From: Thermohalobaculum sp963700775
GTDB lineage: Bacteria; Pseudomonadota; Alphaproteobacteria; Rhodobacterales; Rhodobacteraceae
Length of the DNA stretch: 64,000 nucleotides
Reading direction: 5' to 3'
Assembly: GCA_963700775.1 (NCBI GenBank)
Contig: CAVOYU010000004.1
Span: 58,823-122,822, forward strand
Shown here: piece after piece, positions 52,947 to 61,266 of the stretch
Position numbering within the stretch: the first letter of the stretch is position 1
Layout: every line of letters begins with the position of its first letter
The notes under the pieces: model-generated
Told to the model about the DNA's origin: nothing
The model's input: only the letters and a program-made list of their open reading frames with translations
Databases searched by the model: none
Translations under genes and position numbers: made by a program

Positions 52947-54058
52947 GCGGTCCTCCGTTCGGTTGCCCGCTGATCGAGCAGCCCGGTCACGTGACCGGCG
53001 ATCGCGAGCGAACTGGTCAGCCCCGGGCTCTCGATCCCGTAGAGCGCCACCAGACCCGCGACCCCGTGCTGCCCCGGTCCGTCGATCCGGAAATCGGCCG
53101 CCGGCTCGCCTGGTCCGGAGATCTTGGGCCGCACGCCGGTGTAGTCGGGCCGGAGCGCATTGTCGGCCAATCCCGGCCAGTATCGGCGAATCGCGGCATA
53201 GAAGCTGTCGGCGCGGGCGGGGTCGAGGGTGTAGTCCTCGGTCTCGATCCATTCGACATCCGGCCCGAATTTCGTTCGCCCGCTCAGGTCGACGGTCGAA
53301 TGGGTGCCGAGCCCGCCCGGCACCGGGACAGGATAGATCAGGCGCGAGAACGGCTGCTTTCCGGAGACCGAGAAATAGGCGCCCCGCGCAAAAAACTGCG
53401 GCGGCGCACTATTGGTGAGCTGGCGGGCGAGCGGCACGGCGCCATGGCCGGCGGCATTCACCAACTCGGTGCAGCCGATCTGCATCGGGCTGTCGCCGCC
53501 GGTCTCGACCAGGAAGCCGCGCTTGTCGCGGGCCAGCGCAAGGACGGGGGTGCCGAGCGCCAGCATCGCCCCCGCCTCCTCCGCCTCGCCGAGAAGGGAG
53601 AGCATCAGCGCGTGGCTGTCGACGATCCCGGTCGAGGGCGAGTGCAGCGCGGCGGCGCAGTGAATCTCGGGCTCCATCTCGCGGGCTTCTGCGCCGGAGA
53701 TCTCGTGCAGGTCCGTCACCCCGTTGGCGGCGGCCGCCGCGGCAATGGCGGGCAGCTTCGCGGTCTCGGCACCGTCGGTCGCGACGATCAGCTTGCCGCA
53801 GCGCCGGTGCGGGATGTGCCGCTCGGCACAGTAGGCATAGAGCGCATGCCGCCCGGCGACGCACAGCTTCGCCTTGAGGCTGTCCTTCGGGTAGTAGATC
53901 CCGGCATGGATGACCTCGGAGTTCCGGGCGCTGGTGCGCGAGCCTATCAGCGGCTCGGCCTCCAGGATCACCACCTCACGCCCCGACCGCGCCAGCGCCC
54001 GGGCAATGGCGAGGCCGACGACCCCGGCGCCGATCACCACGGTCCCGACGCGGTCCAT
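52943..54058 (-). CDS. FAD-dependent oxidoreductase, L-2-hydroxyglutarate oxidase-like
   Basis: A 371-residue DAO-family flavoprotein. TVVIGAGVVGLAIARALARSGREVVILEAE binds FAD, SARNSEVIHAGIYYPKDSLKAKLCVAG is the hallmark of the L-2-hydroxyglutarate dehydrogenase/LhgO group, and KISGPGEPAADFRIDGPGQHG with LVALYGIESPGLTSSLAI is its C-terminal FAD motif. It is encoded within the lut operon, 3 bp after lutA and overlapping lutB by 4 bp. It may therefore pass electrons to the LutAB clusters, with a 2-hydroxyacid as substrate. L-2-hydroxyglutarate itself is the best guess. Confidence 0.87.
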   Translation of the reverse strand: MDRVGTVVIGAGVVGLAIARALARSGREVVILEAEPLIGSRTSARNSEVIHAGIYYPKDSLKAKLCVAGRHALYAYCAERHIPHRRCGKLIVATDGAETAKLPAIAAAAAANGVTDLHEISGAEAREMEPEIHCAAALHSPSTGIVDSHALMLSLLGEAEEAGAMLALGTPVLALARDKRGFLVETGGDSPMQIGCTELVNAAGHGAVPLARQLTNSAPPQFFARGAYFSVSGKQPFSRLIYPVPVPGGLGTHSTVDLSGRTKFGPDVEWIETEDYTLDPARADSFYAAIRRYWPGLADNALRPDYTGVRPKISGPGEPAADFRIDGPGQHGVAGLVALYGIESPGLTSSLAIAGHVTGLLDQRATERRTA

Positions 54059-54061
54059 GCG

Positions 54062-54835
54062 CTAGCCTTCTCCGATGGCAGGAGTGTCGCTGTCGCCCGC
54101 CAGCACCTCGACCACATGGCGCGCCGTCACCGGCCTGCCCTCGCGGCTGAGCTTGCCCGCCATGTTCATCAGGCAGCCGAGGTCGCCGGCGAGCAACAGG
54201 TCGGCGCCGGTGCCGACGATGTTGGCGGTCTTGTTGCCGACCATCTTGTTGGAGATGTCCGGATATTTGACGCAGAATGTGCCGCCGAAACCGCAGCAGA
54301 CCTCGGCGTCCTTCATCTCGGCGAGTTCCAGCCCCTCGACCGAGGCGAGCAGCTTGCGAGGCTGATTCTTGATGCCGAGCGCGCGCAGGCCGGAACAGGA
54401 GTCGTGGTAGGTGGCCTTGGCGGAGAAGCGGGCGGCGATCGCATCGACGCCCAGCACGTCCGTCAGGTAGCTGACGATCTCGTGGGTACGCATGGCCAGG
54501 GCTTCGGCCCGCCCGGCCCAATGCGGGTCCCCGGCCAGGATCTGGGGATAGTCCTTGATCACCGTGGCGGCGCAGGAGCCCGAGGGGACGACGACCGCGT
54601 CGTAGCCCTCCATCGCCTCGATCATGGCTTTCGCCAGCGTCCCGGCGCCGTCCCGGTCGCCGGAGTTGTAGTTGGGCTGGCCGCAACAGGTCTGCCTGGG
54701 GACATCAACGACGCAACCGGCATCCTCCAGGAGCTTAACGGCCGCAAAGCCGACCGAAGGGCGCATCATGTCGACGAGGCAGGTCACTAGGAGGGCGACC
54801 CGGGGCGGGCCGGAGCGGGACTCGGATGCGGGCAC
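54062..54835 (-). CDS. lutA: CCG-domain iron-sulfur protein, lactate utilisation LutA-like
   Basis: A 257-residue protein with two CCG (cysteine-rich) domains as in LutA, GlpC and heterodisulfide reductase HdrB. The first has TCLVDMMRPSVG, TCCGQPNYNSGD and SGSCAATV; the second has YHDSCSGLRALGI and EVCCGFGGTFCVKYPDIS. Each CCG set can bind a non-cubane iron-sulfur cluster. It leads a run of lutA, a 2-hydroxyacid oxidase-like gene, lutB, lutC and a cysteine hydrolase, all closely spaced on one strand. Confidence 0.92.
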   Translation of the reverse strand: MPASESRSGPPRVALLVTCLVDMMRPSVGFAAVKLLEDAGCVVDVPRQTCCGQPNYNSGDRDGAGTLAKAMIEAMEGYDAVVVPSGSCAATVIKDYPQILAGDPHWAGRAEALAMRTHEIVSYLTDVLGVDAIAARFSAKATYHDSCSGLRALGIKNQPRKLLASVEGLELAEMKDAEVCCGFGGTFCVKYPDISNKMVGNKTANIVGTGADLLLAGDLGCLMNMAGKLSREGRPVTARHVVEVLAGDSDTPAIGEG

Positions 54836-54968
54836 GGCAACGCTCCCGGTTCGGATTGGTCAGCCGGTCATACCGCCCGATGCCGCGAGCGACAAGCCAT
54901 ACCGCGCGCGGGAACGAAGCGCGCCGGACTCTTCCGGGGGAAGCGGGGCCGGTCTTCGGCTTCCGACC

Positions 54969-55112
54969 TCAGGTGGTCGGCTCGGACGGCGGCGGGGGCG
55001 GAGCCTCGGCCGACTCGCTCTGGTTCTTGCCGTGGCAGCCACCCTCGGCAAGGGCAGTACCGGCGGAGGCGAGAATGCTGAGCACGGCGACCGCGTAAAG
55101 AAGCACCTTCAT
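54969..55112 (-). CDS. Small secreted Cys/Pro-containing peptide
   Basis: A 47-codon gene. The ATG at 55112 has AAAGGAGACTGCC upstream, a good ribosome site. MKVLLYAVAVLSILASAGTALA is a signal peptide (cleavage near residue 22), leaving about 25 residues: EGGCHGKNQ, then SESAEAPPPPPSEPTT. The single Cys-His pair near the mature N-terminus recalls small periplasmic metal- or heme-binding peptides of the Rhodobacterales, but there is no known function. It stands alone between lutA and the SDR operon on the same strand. Confidence 0.7.
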   Translation of the reverse strand: MKVLLYAVAVLSILASAGTALAEGGCHGKNQSESAEAPPPPPSEPTT

Positions 55113-55193
55113 GGCAGTCTCCTTTCTTGGAGGAGGCGAATCATACACCGGGTCCGGCGTCTCGCGAAGCCCTAACCTCGGGCGGGCTGCCGG

Positions 55194-55904
55194 TCAGAGC
55201 CGATAGCCGCCCGCGACCTCGATATTGGCGCCGGTCACGTAGCCTGCGTCGAGCAGGTACGCGATGGCGTCCCATACGTCATCGAAGGCCCCGTCGCGGC
55301 CGAGCGGGACATGACCCGGCGCGCCGCCGGCTTCGCCGATCGAGTTCACCAACTGGCCTGGCGAGACCATGTTGAGACGGATGCCGTCGGCAGCGTACTC
55401 GGCCGCCAGAGTGCGGGTGAGCTGGAGCAGCGCCGCCTTGCTGACATAGTAGTCGGTGGCGACGCGCTCGGCCCGGTTGAGCTGACACGCGGCGACCCCG
55501 ATGTTGACGATCTGTCCGCCGTGGCGCAGGCGTTCCAGCGCACTCCGGCAGACATGGAAGGCGCCATTGAGATTGACGGCGAAGGTGCGCTCCCAGGCGG
55601 CGCCGGATATTCGGCGAAGCGGGATAGGGTCGTAGATGCCGACGTTGTTGATGACCAGTGCGAGGTTGCGGCCGGTGGCATCCGCGGCGGCGAACAGGGC
55701 CTCAACCTCGGTGAGGTTGGCGATATCGGCGCGATGCGTCCAGGCAGAGCCGTGGGCCGACATCTCGGCCAGGAGCAAATCGGCGTCCGCCTCCGAGGTC
55801 AGGTAGTTGACCATGACATCGTATCCAGCCTCGGCCAGCCGAAGGCAGAAGTGGCGGCCAAGGCCCTTCGCCCCGCCGGTGACGATGGCGAGCGGCCGGG
55901 TCAC
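55194..55904 (-). CDS. SDR oxidoreductase, second of a pair
   Basis: A 236-residue SDR starting at GTG 55904, which overlaps the stop of the preceding SDR gene (GTGA). LAIVTGGAKGLGRHFCLRLAEAGYDVMVNY binds the nucleotide, LVINNVGIYD replaces NNAG, and NIGVAACQLNRAERVATDYYVSKAALLQLTRTLA keeps the YxxxK. INMVSPGQLVNS-type sequence (RLNMVSPGQLVNSIGEAGG) follows, a variant seen in pterin-reductase-like SDRs. The C-terminus DAGYVTGANIEVAGGYRL is intact. Translation should be coupled to the upstream SDR. Confidence 0.86.
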   Translation of the reverse strand: MTRPLAIVTGGAKGLGRHFCLRLAEAGYDVMVNYLTSEADADLLLAEMSAHGSAWTHRADIANLTEVEALFAAADATGRNLALVINNVGIYDPIPLRRISGAAWERTFAVNLNGAFHVCRSALERLRHGGQIVNIGVAACQLNRAERVATDYYVSKAALLQLTRTLAAEYAADGIRLNMVSPGQLVNSIGEAGGAPGHVPLGRDGAFDDVWDAIAYLLDAGYVTGANIEVAGGYRL

Positions 55905-56587
55905 AGGCGGAGCCCGGTGGCAGGCTGCAGCACCAGCTCCTCGGCGACCAGGTTGCCCGGGGAAGTCAGGGTCCGGAAGGCGGCCTCGGCGACGTCCTCC
56001 GCCGCCATCATGGCAGCCGGATCGACATCCTCGCCGTCGAAGGAGCTGGTGAGGGTAATTCCAGGGTGGATGTTGGTCACGGTCACTCCCTCGGCTGCAA
56101 CCTCCTCGCGCAGGCATCGGAACAGCGCCGCCTGTGCCGCCTTGCTGGCCGAGTAGGCGGCCTTGCCCGGCAGCGGCTTCAGCGCCGCGAGCGAAACGAT
56201 GTTGGCAATCCGGCCGCCGGCGCGCAGAAGTGCCGGCATCAGCGCCTGGGTGACGGTGAAGGCGGTCAGGACATTGGCACGCCAGAGCGCCTCGAGATCG
56301 GCCGGAGTCGTTGCGCGGAAGCTGCCATATCGGAAACCGCCGGCGTTGTTGACCAGAATGTCGAGCCCGGCCTCGCCGACGAGATCGGCCACGGCGGCCG
56401 CGACGGCGGCGGCATCGGCGGCATCGGCTTGGCGGAAGCGGCCGGCGCCGCATGGGAGCCGGTTCAGCCGCGCGACGTCGCCGGCCGAGCGGGTGATGCC
56501 CGCGACTTCCCAGCCCGCCACCGCGAAACGCTCGGCGATGGCACGACCGATCCCCTTGCCGGCGCCGGTCACGAAGATCGTCGGCAT
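55901..56587 (-). CDS. SDR oxidoreductase, first of a pair
   Basis: A 228-residue SDR with all classical residues: IFVTGAGKGIGRAIAERFAVAG, ILVNNAGGFRYGSF, and IANIVSLAALKPLPGKAAYSASKAAQAALFRCL with catalytic Ser, Tyr and Lys. VTNIHPGITLTSSFDGEDVDP is the usual substrate loop. It starts 12 bp after the cupin gene and overlaps the next SDR by 4 bp, so the three form one operon. The substrate is unknown; the two SDRs probably work in one pathway or as a dimer. Confidence 0.9.
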   Translation of the reverse strand: MPTIFVTGAGKGIGRAIAERFAVAGWEVAGITRSAGDVARLNRLPCGAGRFRQADAADAAAVAAAVADLVGEAGLDILVNNAGGFRYGSFRATTPADLEALWRANVLTAFTVTQALMPALLRAGGRIANIVSLAALKPLPGKAAYSASKAAQAALFRCLREEVAAEGVTVTNIHPGITLTSSFDGEDVDPAAMMAAEDVAEAAFRTLTSPGNLVAEELVLQPATGLRL

Positions 56588-56599
56588 GCGGTCCTCCGG

Positions 56600-57313
56600 T
56601 CAGTCGAGATAGTTGCCGAACGGCGTGGCCGGCGCGAGCGGCGGCGGCGGATCGATCGGGACCTCGTCGCCGGGCTGGAAGCGGGGTCTGTCGAAGCAGA
56701 GGATGCGGCGTGGCACGTCACAGGGATTGCGGTAGCAATGGACCTGGCCGAGGGACCATGCGAAGGCGTCGCCGGGCGACACCGGCCGGTCCTGCAGCCG
56801 CAGCCCCGGATCGATCACCAGCTCGGTCTCGCGCATCACCCGGTGGCAGTGCGGCGGAATCATGCGTCCGGGCGCGATCTCGAGGATATAGAGCCCGAGC
56901 ACCTGGTCCTCGTAGAGGATGTGGGCAGCACCGAAGCCGGTAGCCTCGGTCTCGATGCCTGGCTCGGACACCAGGGCCGATGCAAGCGTGCCCTGCGCGT
57001 TGCTGAGCGACAGCGAAATTGTCGCTGCCTGGCCGCACGGGTCCGTTGCGCAGGCGAAGTTGCCGATCATGTGAAGGATTGCGGGCGCCGGCACTGCCGG
57101 ATGAGCGATGTCCAGGATGAACGCAGCCGTAGCCCCGAGCAGCCGGGCACGGTCGGTGCCCGGCGGTGGGCCGGCAGGGCAGCGGATCGTGAGCTGGTTG
57201 AGAATCAGCGCTCCGCCGGGGCACGGCGGATCGAAACGCCGGTAGGGCAGGTGGAACTCCAGCGCCTCGCCCGAGCGGGTGGGTTGACATCGGGATTCCC
57301 AGGATACATCCAT
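56600..57313 (-). CDS. Two-part protein with a C-terminal cupin domain
   Basis: A 237-residue protein that I do not recognise as a named family. The second half (about 125-235) is a cupin: LGLYILEIAPGRMIPPHCHRVMRETELVI carries His-x-His and Glu metal ligands (PPHCHRVMRETE), and GDAFAWSLGQVHCYRNPCDVPRRILCFD the second cupin motif with its His. The first half (ALILNQLTIRCPAGPP ... AFILDIAHPAVPAPAILHMIGNF) is alpha/beta-looking, with weak resemblance to FolB-type pterin domains that I cannot confirm. It leads the operon with the two SDRs. ATG 57313 is the only good start; its ribosome site is weak. Confidence 0.65.
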   Translation of the reverse strand: MDVSWESRCQPTRSGEALEFHLPYRRFDPPCPGGALILNQLTIRCPAGPPPGTDRARLLGATAAFILDIAHPAVPAPAILHMIGNFACATDPCGQAATISLSLSNAQGTLASALVSEPGIETEATGFGAAHILYEDQVLGLYILEIAPGRMIPPHCHRVMRETELVIDPGLRLQDRPVSPGDAFAWSLGQVHCYRNPCDVPRRILCFDRPRFQPGDEVPIDPPPPLAPATPFGNYLD

Positions 57314-57681
57314 CTCGCTAGGAGCCCCGTCTGACCTCCACCGAACCGCCGCCGCAAGAGACTTTGCGCCTCGCTCCGCGGCGACGGCCGTAAGTCTTTA
57401 GGGTCATGGTTAACGGGTCGTTAATCCGGTATTGTGGTTGTCCGCGACGGCATCACGATGGTGGAGGGCACGGCCGAGGTTTCGGGCCGGGCTTCGACAA
57501 AGATGCGGACGCTGGCTGCGCTGAAGCGACGCGTATGGAAAAAATTCTTTTCCGCCAGATGATTAACGGAATCCTGCCGCCGCAAGCCGCGACTTGACAC
57601 CCTGTGGGGTCCTCCGTATTTTCCGCCACGTCTTCCGCCGGGGGCAAAGCGCGCCCGGGGATACACCGTGAGGTTCCGCCG
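57314..57681. other. Divergent region between the cupin operon and atpI
   Basis: A 368-bp stretch with no gene. It contains GGTTAACGGGTCGTTAATCC (57413 onwards), with TTAACGG repeated inside a second block at 57562 (GATTAACGGAATCC). Its right end holds the atp promoter at 57594-57622. The left part should contain the leftward cupin-operon promoter, which I could not place. Confidence 0.5.
57594..57622 (+). promoter_or_regulatory. Sigma-70-type promoter of the atp Fo operon
   Basis: TTGACA at 57594-57599 is a perfect -35 box, and TATTTT at 57617-57622 is a -10 box at the ideal 17-bp spacing. The atpI start codon is 60 bp downstream of the -10. Read from sequence, not mapped. Confidence 0.75.
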
Positions 57682-58005
57682 ATGGGCGCGCCCGAGGAGA
57701 GATCCGCGAAGCTCGACGAGCTCGACCAGCGGATCAGGGCGGCGCGCGGACAGCAGGCGCCGGTGCGGGGGAAGTCGGGGGACAAGTTCACCGCGGCCGG
57801 CATGGCGTGGCGAATGACCCTGGAGCTGGTCGTCGGCGGTCTGGTCGGCGCGGCGATAGGGTGGGGACTCGATGCGTTGCTCGGCACACTGCCGCTGTTT
57901 CTCATCGTGTTCATACTGCTGGGCTTCGCGGCCGGTATCCGCACGGTGATGCGGTCGGCCGAGGAGCTTCAGAAGCGACAGGCGGCGGAAGCCGACGAGA
58001 ACTGA
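57682..58005 (+). CDS. atpI: ATP synthase protein I
   Basis: Small membrane protein that helps assemble the c-ring of ATP synthase. The 107-residue protein has a charged cytoplasmic N-terminus (KLDELDQRIRAARGQQ), then two helices (MTLELVVGGLVGAAIGWGLDALLG and LFLIVFILLGFAAGIRTVM) typical of AtpI. A charged tail follows. The ATG at 57682 is preceded by GAGG; codons before it are not conserved. It opens the Fo operon 49 bp ahead of atpB. Confidence 0.92.
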   Translation: MGAPEERSAKLDELDQRIRAARGQQAPVRGKSGDKFTAAGMAWRMTLELVVGGLVGAAIGWGLDALLGTLPLFLIVFILLGFAAGIRTVMRSAEELQKRQAAEADEN

Positions 58006-58054
58006 GCGCCGCGTCCGAGGGGACTGGGGCGCGCGACAGAACGGGGACCTGAGA

Positions 58055-58810
58055 ATGGCGTCGAGCGAAGCTTCCGGAGGCGGCCTCAGCATCCATCCGA
58101 TGGAGCAGTTCGAGATCACCCCGCTTTTTGGCGAGGGCGAGCTTGGCCTGCTGACGGTCACGAACTCGACGCTGTGGATGGCGCTGGTGTTGGCTGCCGT
58201 CTGCGCGCTGCTGATCTTCGGCATGCGCGGCCGCGCGCTCGTGCCGACCCGGGTGCAGTCGATGGCCGAGATCCTTTATGGCTTCGTACGCCAGATGGTC
58301 ACCGACGTGCTGGGTGAGGAGGGGGTCAAGTTCTTTCCCTACATCTTCACGCTTTTCGTCTTCATCCTGTTCTCGAACCTGCTGGGGCTGATCCCCTACT
58401 CCTTCACCATCACCTCGCATATCGCCGTGACCGGCGTGCTGGCTCTGCTGGTGTTCGGAACCGTGATCACGCTCGGCTTCATCAAGAACGGATTGGGCTT
58501 CCTGAAGCTGTTCTGGATCGATGCCGCGCCCCTCGCGCTCCGGCCGATCCTGGCGGTGATCGAGTTGATCTCGTTCTTCGTCCGCCCGCTAAGCCACTCG
58601 ATCCGGCTTGCCGGCAACATGATGGCCGGGCATGCGGTGCTGAAGGTGTTCGCCGCTTTCGTGCCCGCGCTTTCGATCTTTGGCATCCTGCCGCTGGCGA
58701 TGATGGTGGCGATGACAGGGCTCGAGGTTCTGGTCGCCTGCGTCCAGGCCTACATCTTCGCCATCCTGACCTGCATCTATCTGAACGACGCGCTGCATCC
58801 CGGCCACTGA
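58055..58810 (+). CDS. atpB: ATP synthase Fo subunit a
   Basis: Forms the proton half-channels next to the c-ring. The 251-residue protein has five or six helices. HPMEQFEI, FSNLLGLIPYSFTITSHIAVTG and FFVRPLSHSIRLAGNMMAGHAVLKVF are family signatures; the Arg in SIRLAGN is the essential residue facing the c-ring Glu. The last helices carry LEVLVACVQAYIFAILTCIYLNDALHPGH. Start at ATG 58055. Confidence 0.97.
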   Translation: MASSEASGGGLSIHPMEQFEITPLFGEGELGLLTVTNSTLWMALVLAAVCALLIFGMRGRALVPTRVQSMAEILYGFVRQMVTDVLGEEGVKFFPYIFTLFVFILFSNLLGLIPYSFTITSHIAVTGVLALLVFGTVITLGFIKNGLGFLKLFWIDAAPLALRPILAVIELISFFVRPLSHSIRLAGNMMAGHAVLKVFAAFVPALSIFGILPLAMMVAMTGLEVLVACVQAYIFAILTCIYLNDALHPGH

Positions 58811-58872
58811 GGTGGCGGGGTGTCGGCGCAAACACGGAAACCCGAGATATCCAATCGAGAGGAGAGACCACG

Positions 58873-59112
58873 ATGGAAGCTGAAGCCGCAGCCCTGCTGG
58901 GCAAGTATATCGGCGCTGGCATGGCTTGCACTGCGATGGGCGGTGCCGGTGTCGGCGTGGGACACGTGGTCGGCAACTACCTGTCCGGCGCGCTGCGCAA
59001 CCCGGCGGCCGCCAAGGAGCAGACCGCGACGCTGTTCCTCGGTATCGCCTTCGCGGAAGCCCTTGGCATCTTCGGCTTCCTGATCGCGATGCTGCTGATG
59101 TTCGCCGTCTGA
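58873..59112 (+). CDS. atpE: ATP synthase Fo subunit c
   Basis: The proton-carrying ring subunit. The 79-residue hairpin has two helices joined by the polar loop LRNPAAAKEQ (RNP loop). Helix 1 contains GAGMACTAMGGAGVGVG; helix 2 contains the proton-binding Glu in GIAFAEALGIFGFLIAMLLMF. Start at ATG 58873, after AGAGGAGAGACCACG. Ring size cannot be told from sequence. Confidence 0.97.
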   Translation: MEAEAAALLGKYIGAGMACTAMGGAGVGVGHVVGNYLSGALRNPAAAKEQTATLFLGIAFAEALGIFGFLIAMLLMFAV

Positions 59113-59236
59113 GGCAACATCGGGCGGTCGGGCAAAGGAGGCGAGCTCCGGGGGTTGCTCCGGGGTTCTCCCCTGCGCCCGCCAGGATCAGTGACAGGCC
59201 GCGCCCTTGCGGCTTACCGTTTTTGTGGAGAGTCTG

Positions 59237-59773
59237 ATGGCGACATCCACCGACGCCGCTCAAGCCACCGCCGAGCACGCCTCGAGCGGGCTGCCGCAGC
59301 TTGATTTCACGACCTTCCCGAGCCAGATATTCTGGCTCGCGGTGACCTGCATCGTGCTGTTCCAGCTGATGAACAGGGTGGCTCTGCCGCGGATCGCCAG
59401 CGTGCTCGAGGAGCGGGCGGACGCCATTGCTGACGACCTCGACCGGGCGGAGGAGTTCCGGCGCAAGGCACAGGAGGCCGAGGAGGCCTACCAGCAGGCG
59501 CTGGCCGATGCCCGCGTGAAGGCGCAGGGAATCGCCGCCGAGACCCGCGCCGAGATCCAGAAGGACGTCGATGCCGCGATGGCCCGTGCGGATGCCGAGA
59601 TCTCGGCCCGCGCGAGCGAATCCGAGAAGCGCATCCGCGAGATTCGCGACTCAGCCGTCGCGGCGGTGCGCGAGGTGGCCACCGATACCGCGGGCGCAAT
59701 CGTCAAAGCGGTTCTGCCTGAAACCATGGACGCCGAGGCAGTGGCCAAGGCCGTTCGCGCGCGGCTGGGCTGA
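59237..59773 (+). CDS. atpF2: ATP synthase Fo subunit b'
   Basis: One of the two peripheral-stalk subunits in alphaproteobacteria. The 178-residue protein has a hydrophobic segment (FPSQIFWLAVTCIVLFQLMN, about 34-53) and a long coiled coil (EERADAIADDLDRAEEFRRKAQEAEEAYQQALADARVKAQ) to the C-terminus. LPQLDFTTFPSQIFWLAVTF-type start marks b' rather than b. ATG 59237 follows TGTGGAGAGTCTG; a TTG/ATG-like extension of ten codons is rejected. Confidence 0.94.
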   Translation: MATSTDAAQATAEHASSGLPQLDFTTFPSQIFWLAVTCIVLFQLMNRVALPRIASVLEERADAIADDLDRAEEFRRKAQEAEEAYQQALADARVKAQGIAAETRAEIQKDVDAAMARADAEISARASESEKRIREIRDSAVAAVREVATDTAGAIVKAVLPETMDAEAVAKAVRARLG

Positions 59774-59786
59774 GGGAGGAGCGGAG

Positions 59787-60278
59787 ATGTCCCTGTTCTA
59801 CGACAGCCATTTCGTGGTCGGCATTGCCTTCTTCCTGTTCCTGGGGCTGCTGGCCTATCTGGGCGTCCACAAGTTCCTCGCCAAGGCGCTGGACGACCGG
59901 GCGGCGCGCATCCGGGGCGAGCTTGACGAGGCCCGCCGGCTCCGCGAGGAAGCCCAGGCGACTTTCGCCGAGTTCGAGCGCAAGCAGCGCGAGGTCGAGA
60001 GCCAGGCCGAGGAGATTGTCGCCCATGCCAAGCACGAGGCCGAACAGGCCGCCGAGCGGGGCAAGGCCGAACTCGCCGCCTCGATCGAGCGTCGGCTGAA
60101 GGCTGCCGACGAGCAGATCGCCATGGCCGAGGCCAATGCGTTGCGCGAGGTGCGCGACAGGGCGGTTCAGGTCGCGGTGGCCGCCGCCGCCGAGGTGATG
60201 CAGGGCCGGATGACCGGCGACCGCGCCGACGCGCTGATCAACGACGCGATCCGGAGCGTGGGCGACAGGCTGCACTGA
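59787..60278 (+). CDS. atpF: ATP synthase Fo subunit b
   Basis: The second peripheral-stalk subunit, joining Fo to F1. The 163-residue protein has one N-terminal helix (FVVGIAFFLFLGLLAYLGV), then a charged coiled coil (DDRAARIRGELDEARRLREEAQ, EEIVAHAKHEAEQAAERGKAELAASIERRLKAADEQI) typical of AtpF. It starts 13 bp after the b' stop, with GGGAGGAGCGGAG as ribosome site. It ends the operon before a strong terminator; F1 genes are elsewhere, as usual in this group. Confidence 0.95.
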   Translation: MSLFYDSHFVVGIAFFLFLGLLAYLGVHKFLAKALDDRAARIRGELDEARRLREEAQATFAEFERKQREVESQAEEIVAHAKHEAEQAAERGKAELAASIERRLKAADEQIAMAEANALREVRDRAVQVAVAAAAEVMQGRMTGDRADALINDAIRSVGDRLH

Positions 60279-60312
60279 GCTTCCCGGACGGCTCGGCCTG
60301 AAGCCCCAAGAG

Positions 60313-60341
60313 AAAGGCCCGGCGAGAACGCCGGGCCTTTT
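60313..60341. terminator. Rho-independent terminator of the atp operon
   Basis: AAAGGCCCGGCG pairs perfectly with CGCCGGGCCTTT around an AGAA loop, followed by TTTTCC. It lies 34 bp after the atpF stop. The A-run on the other side lets it also end the leftward ppk2 transcript. Confidence 0.9.
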
Positions 60342-60356
60342 CCGTTTCGGGTGCGC

Positions 60357-61206
60357 TCAGTCGGTTCGGCCGGAAAGGCCGGTGATAATCGCGGCCGGCA
60401 GTTCGAAGTGCCGGCGTGCTTGGTCGAGCACGTTCGCCTCAAGCTCGGGCGGGCTGAGGTCGATGCCCTTGCCCAGCGTCCGGACGATCTCGTCCATCGC
60501 GGCGATGCGGGCGAATTTCTTGTCATTGGCCGGAATTGCCGTCCAGCGGAGCCTCGGGGGTGTGGGTGCGTTCGAACATCTCGTCGATCGCCGCCGCATA
60601 GGCGTCCCAATTGCAGCGGTTGCGGAAATCCTCGTAGCTGAGCTTCCATCGTTTCAGTGGGTCGAGGAGGCGGCGTTCGAAACGGCGCAGTTGCTCATCC
60701 GGATCGATGTGCAGGAACAACTTGACGATCCGTATTCCGTCGGCCGTCAGCATCCGCTCGAAATCGACAATCTCGCCATAGGCGGCGCGCCAGCGTGGCT
60801 CGGGTGTCAGCCTTCGACCCGCTCGACAAGCACCTGCCATACCAGGAACGGTCGAACGCCGAGATCGCCCCGTGTGCGCGGAAGCCGCTCGAAGAAACGG
60901 TCAGGAAGTGACGCTCGAGGTAGTATTTGCGGGGCGCGCCGATCGGCCAGACCTTGAAGCCGCGCGGGTCCATTGCCGAGGAAATGCGCCGGATCGCTCC
61001 GCCCTTGCCGGAAGCGTCCCAGCCCTCGAACACCAGGACCGCCGAGCGCTGCCGAATCGAAGATAGGCCTGCTGGATCCGCATCAGCTCGTGCTGGAGCT
61101 TTGCGAGCTTCTTCTCGTAGCTCTTCGATCCGAGGCTGGCCGACATGTCGAGCGTGCCGAGCTGCGGGGCGCCGGAATTTCCGGGCTTGTCGGTCTTGTG
61201 CGCCAT
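60357..61206 (-). pseudogene. ppk2: Polyphosphate kinase 2 with several frameshifts
   Basis: PPK2 phosphorylates ADP or GDP from polyphosphate. From ATG 61206 one frame gives KSYEKKLAKLQHELMRIQQAYLRFG; a second gives FEGWDASGKGGAIRRISSAMDPRGFKVWPIGAPRKYYLERHF (Walker A in GWDASGKGG) and FDRSWYGR. A third gives LTPEPRWRAAYGEIVDFERMLTADGIRIVKLFLHIDPDEQLRRFERRLLDP and DFRNRCNWDAYAAAI, and a fourth TAIPANDKKFARIAAMDEIVRTLGKGIDLS to the stop at 60357. At least five indels are needed to join them. All essential motifs are present, so either the gene decayed recently or the sequence here has base-count errors. Confidence 0.8.
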
Positions 61207-61266
61207 GATCGCATCCCTCCGGAACGCGATCATTGCCGCGACAGGCCGCAATGGCAATCGTGCTGG

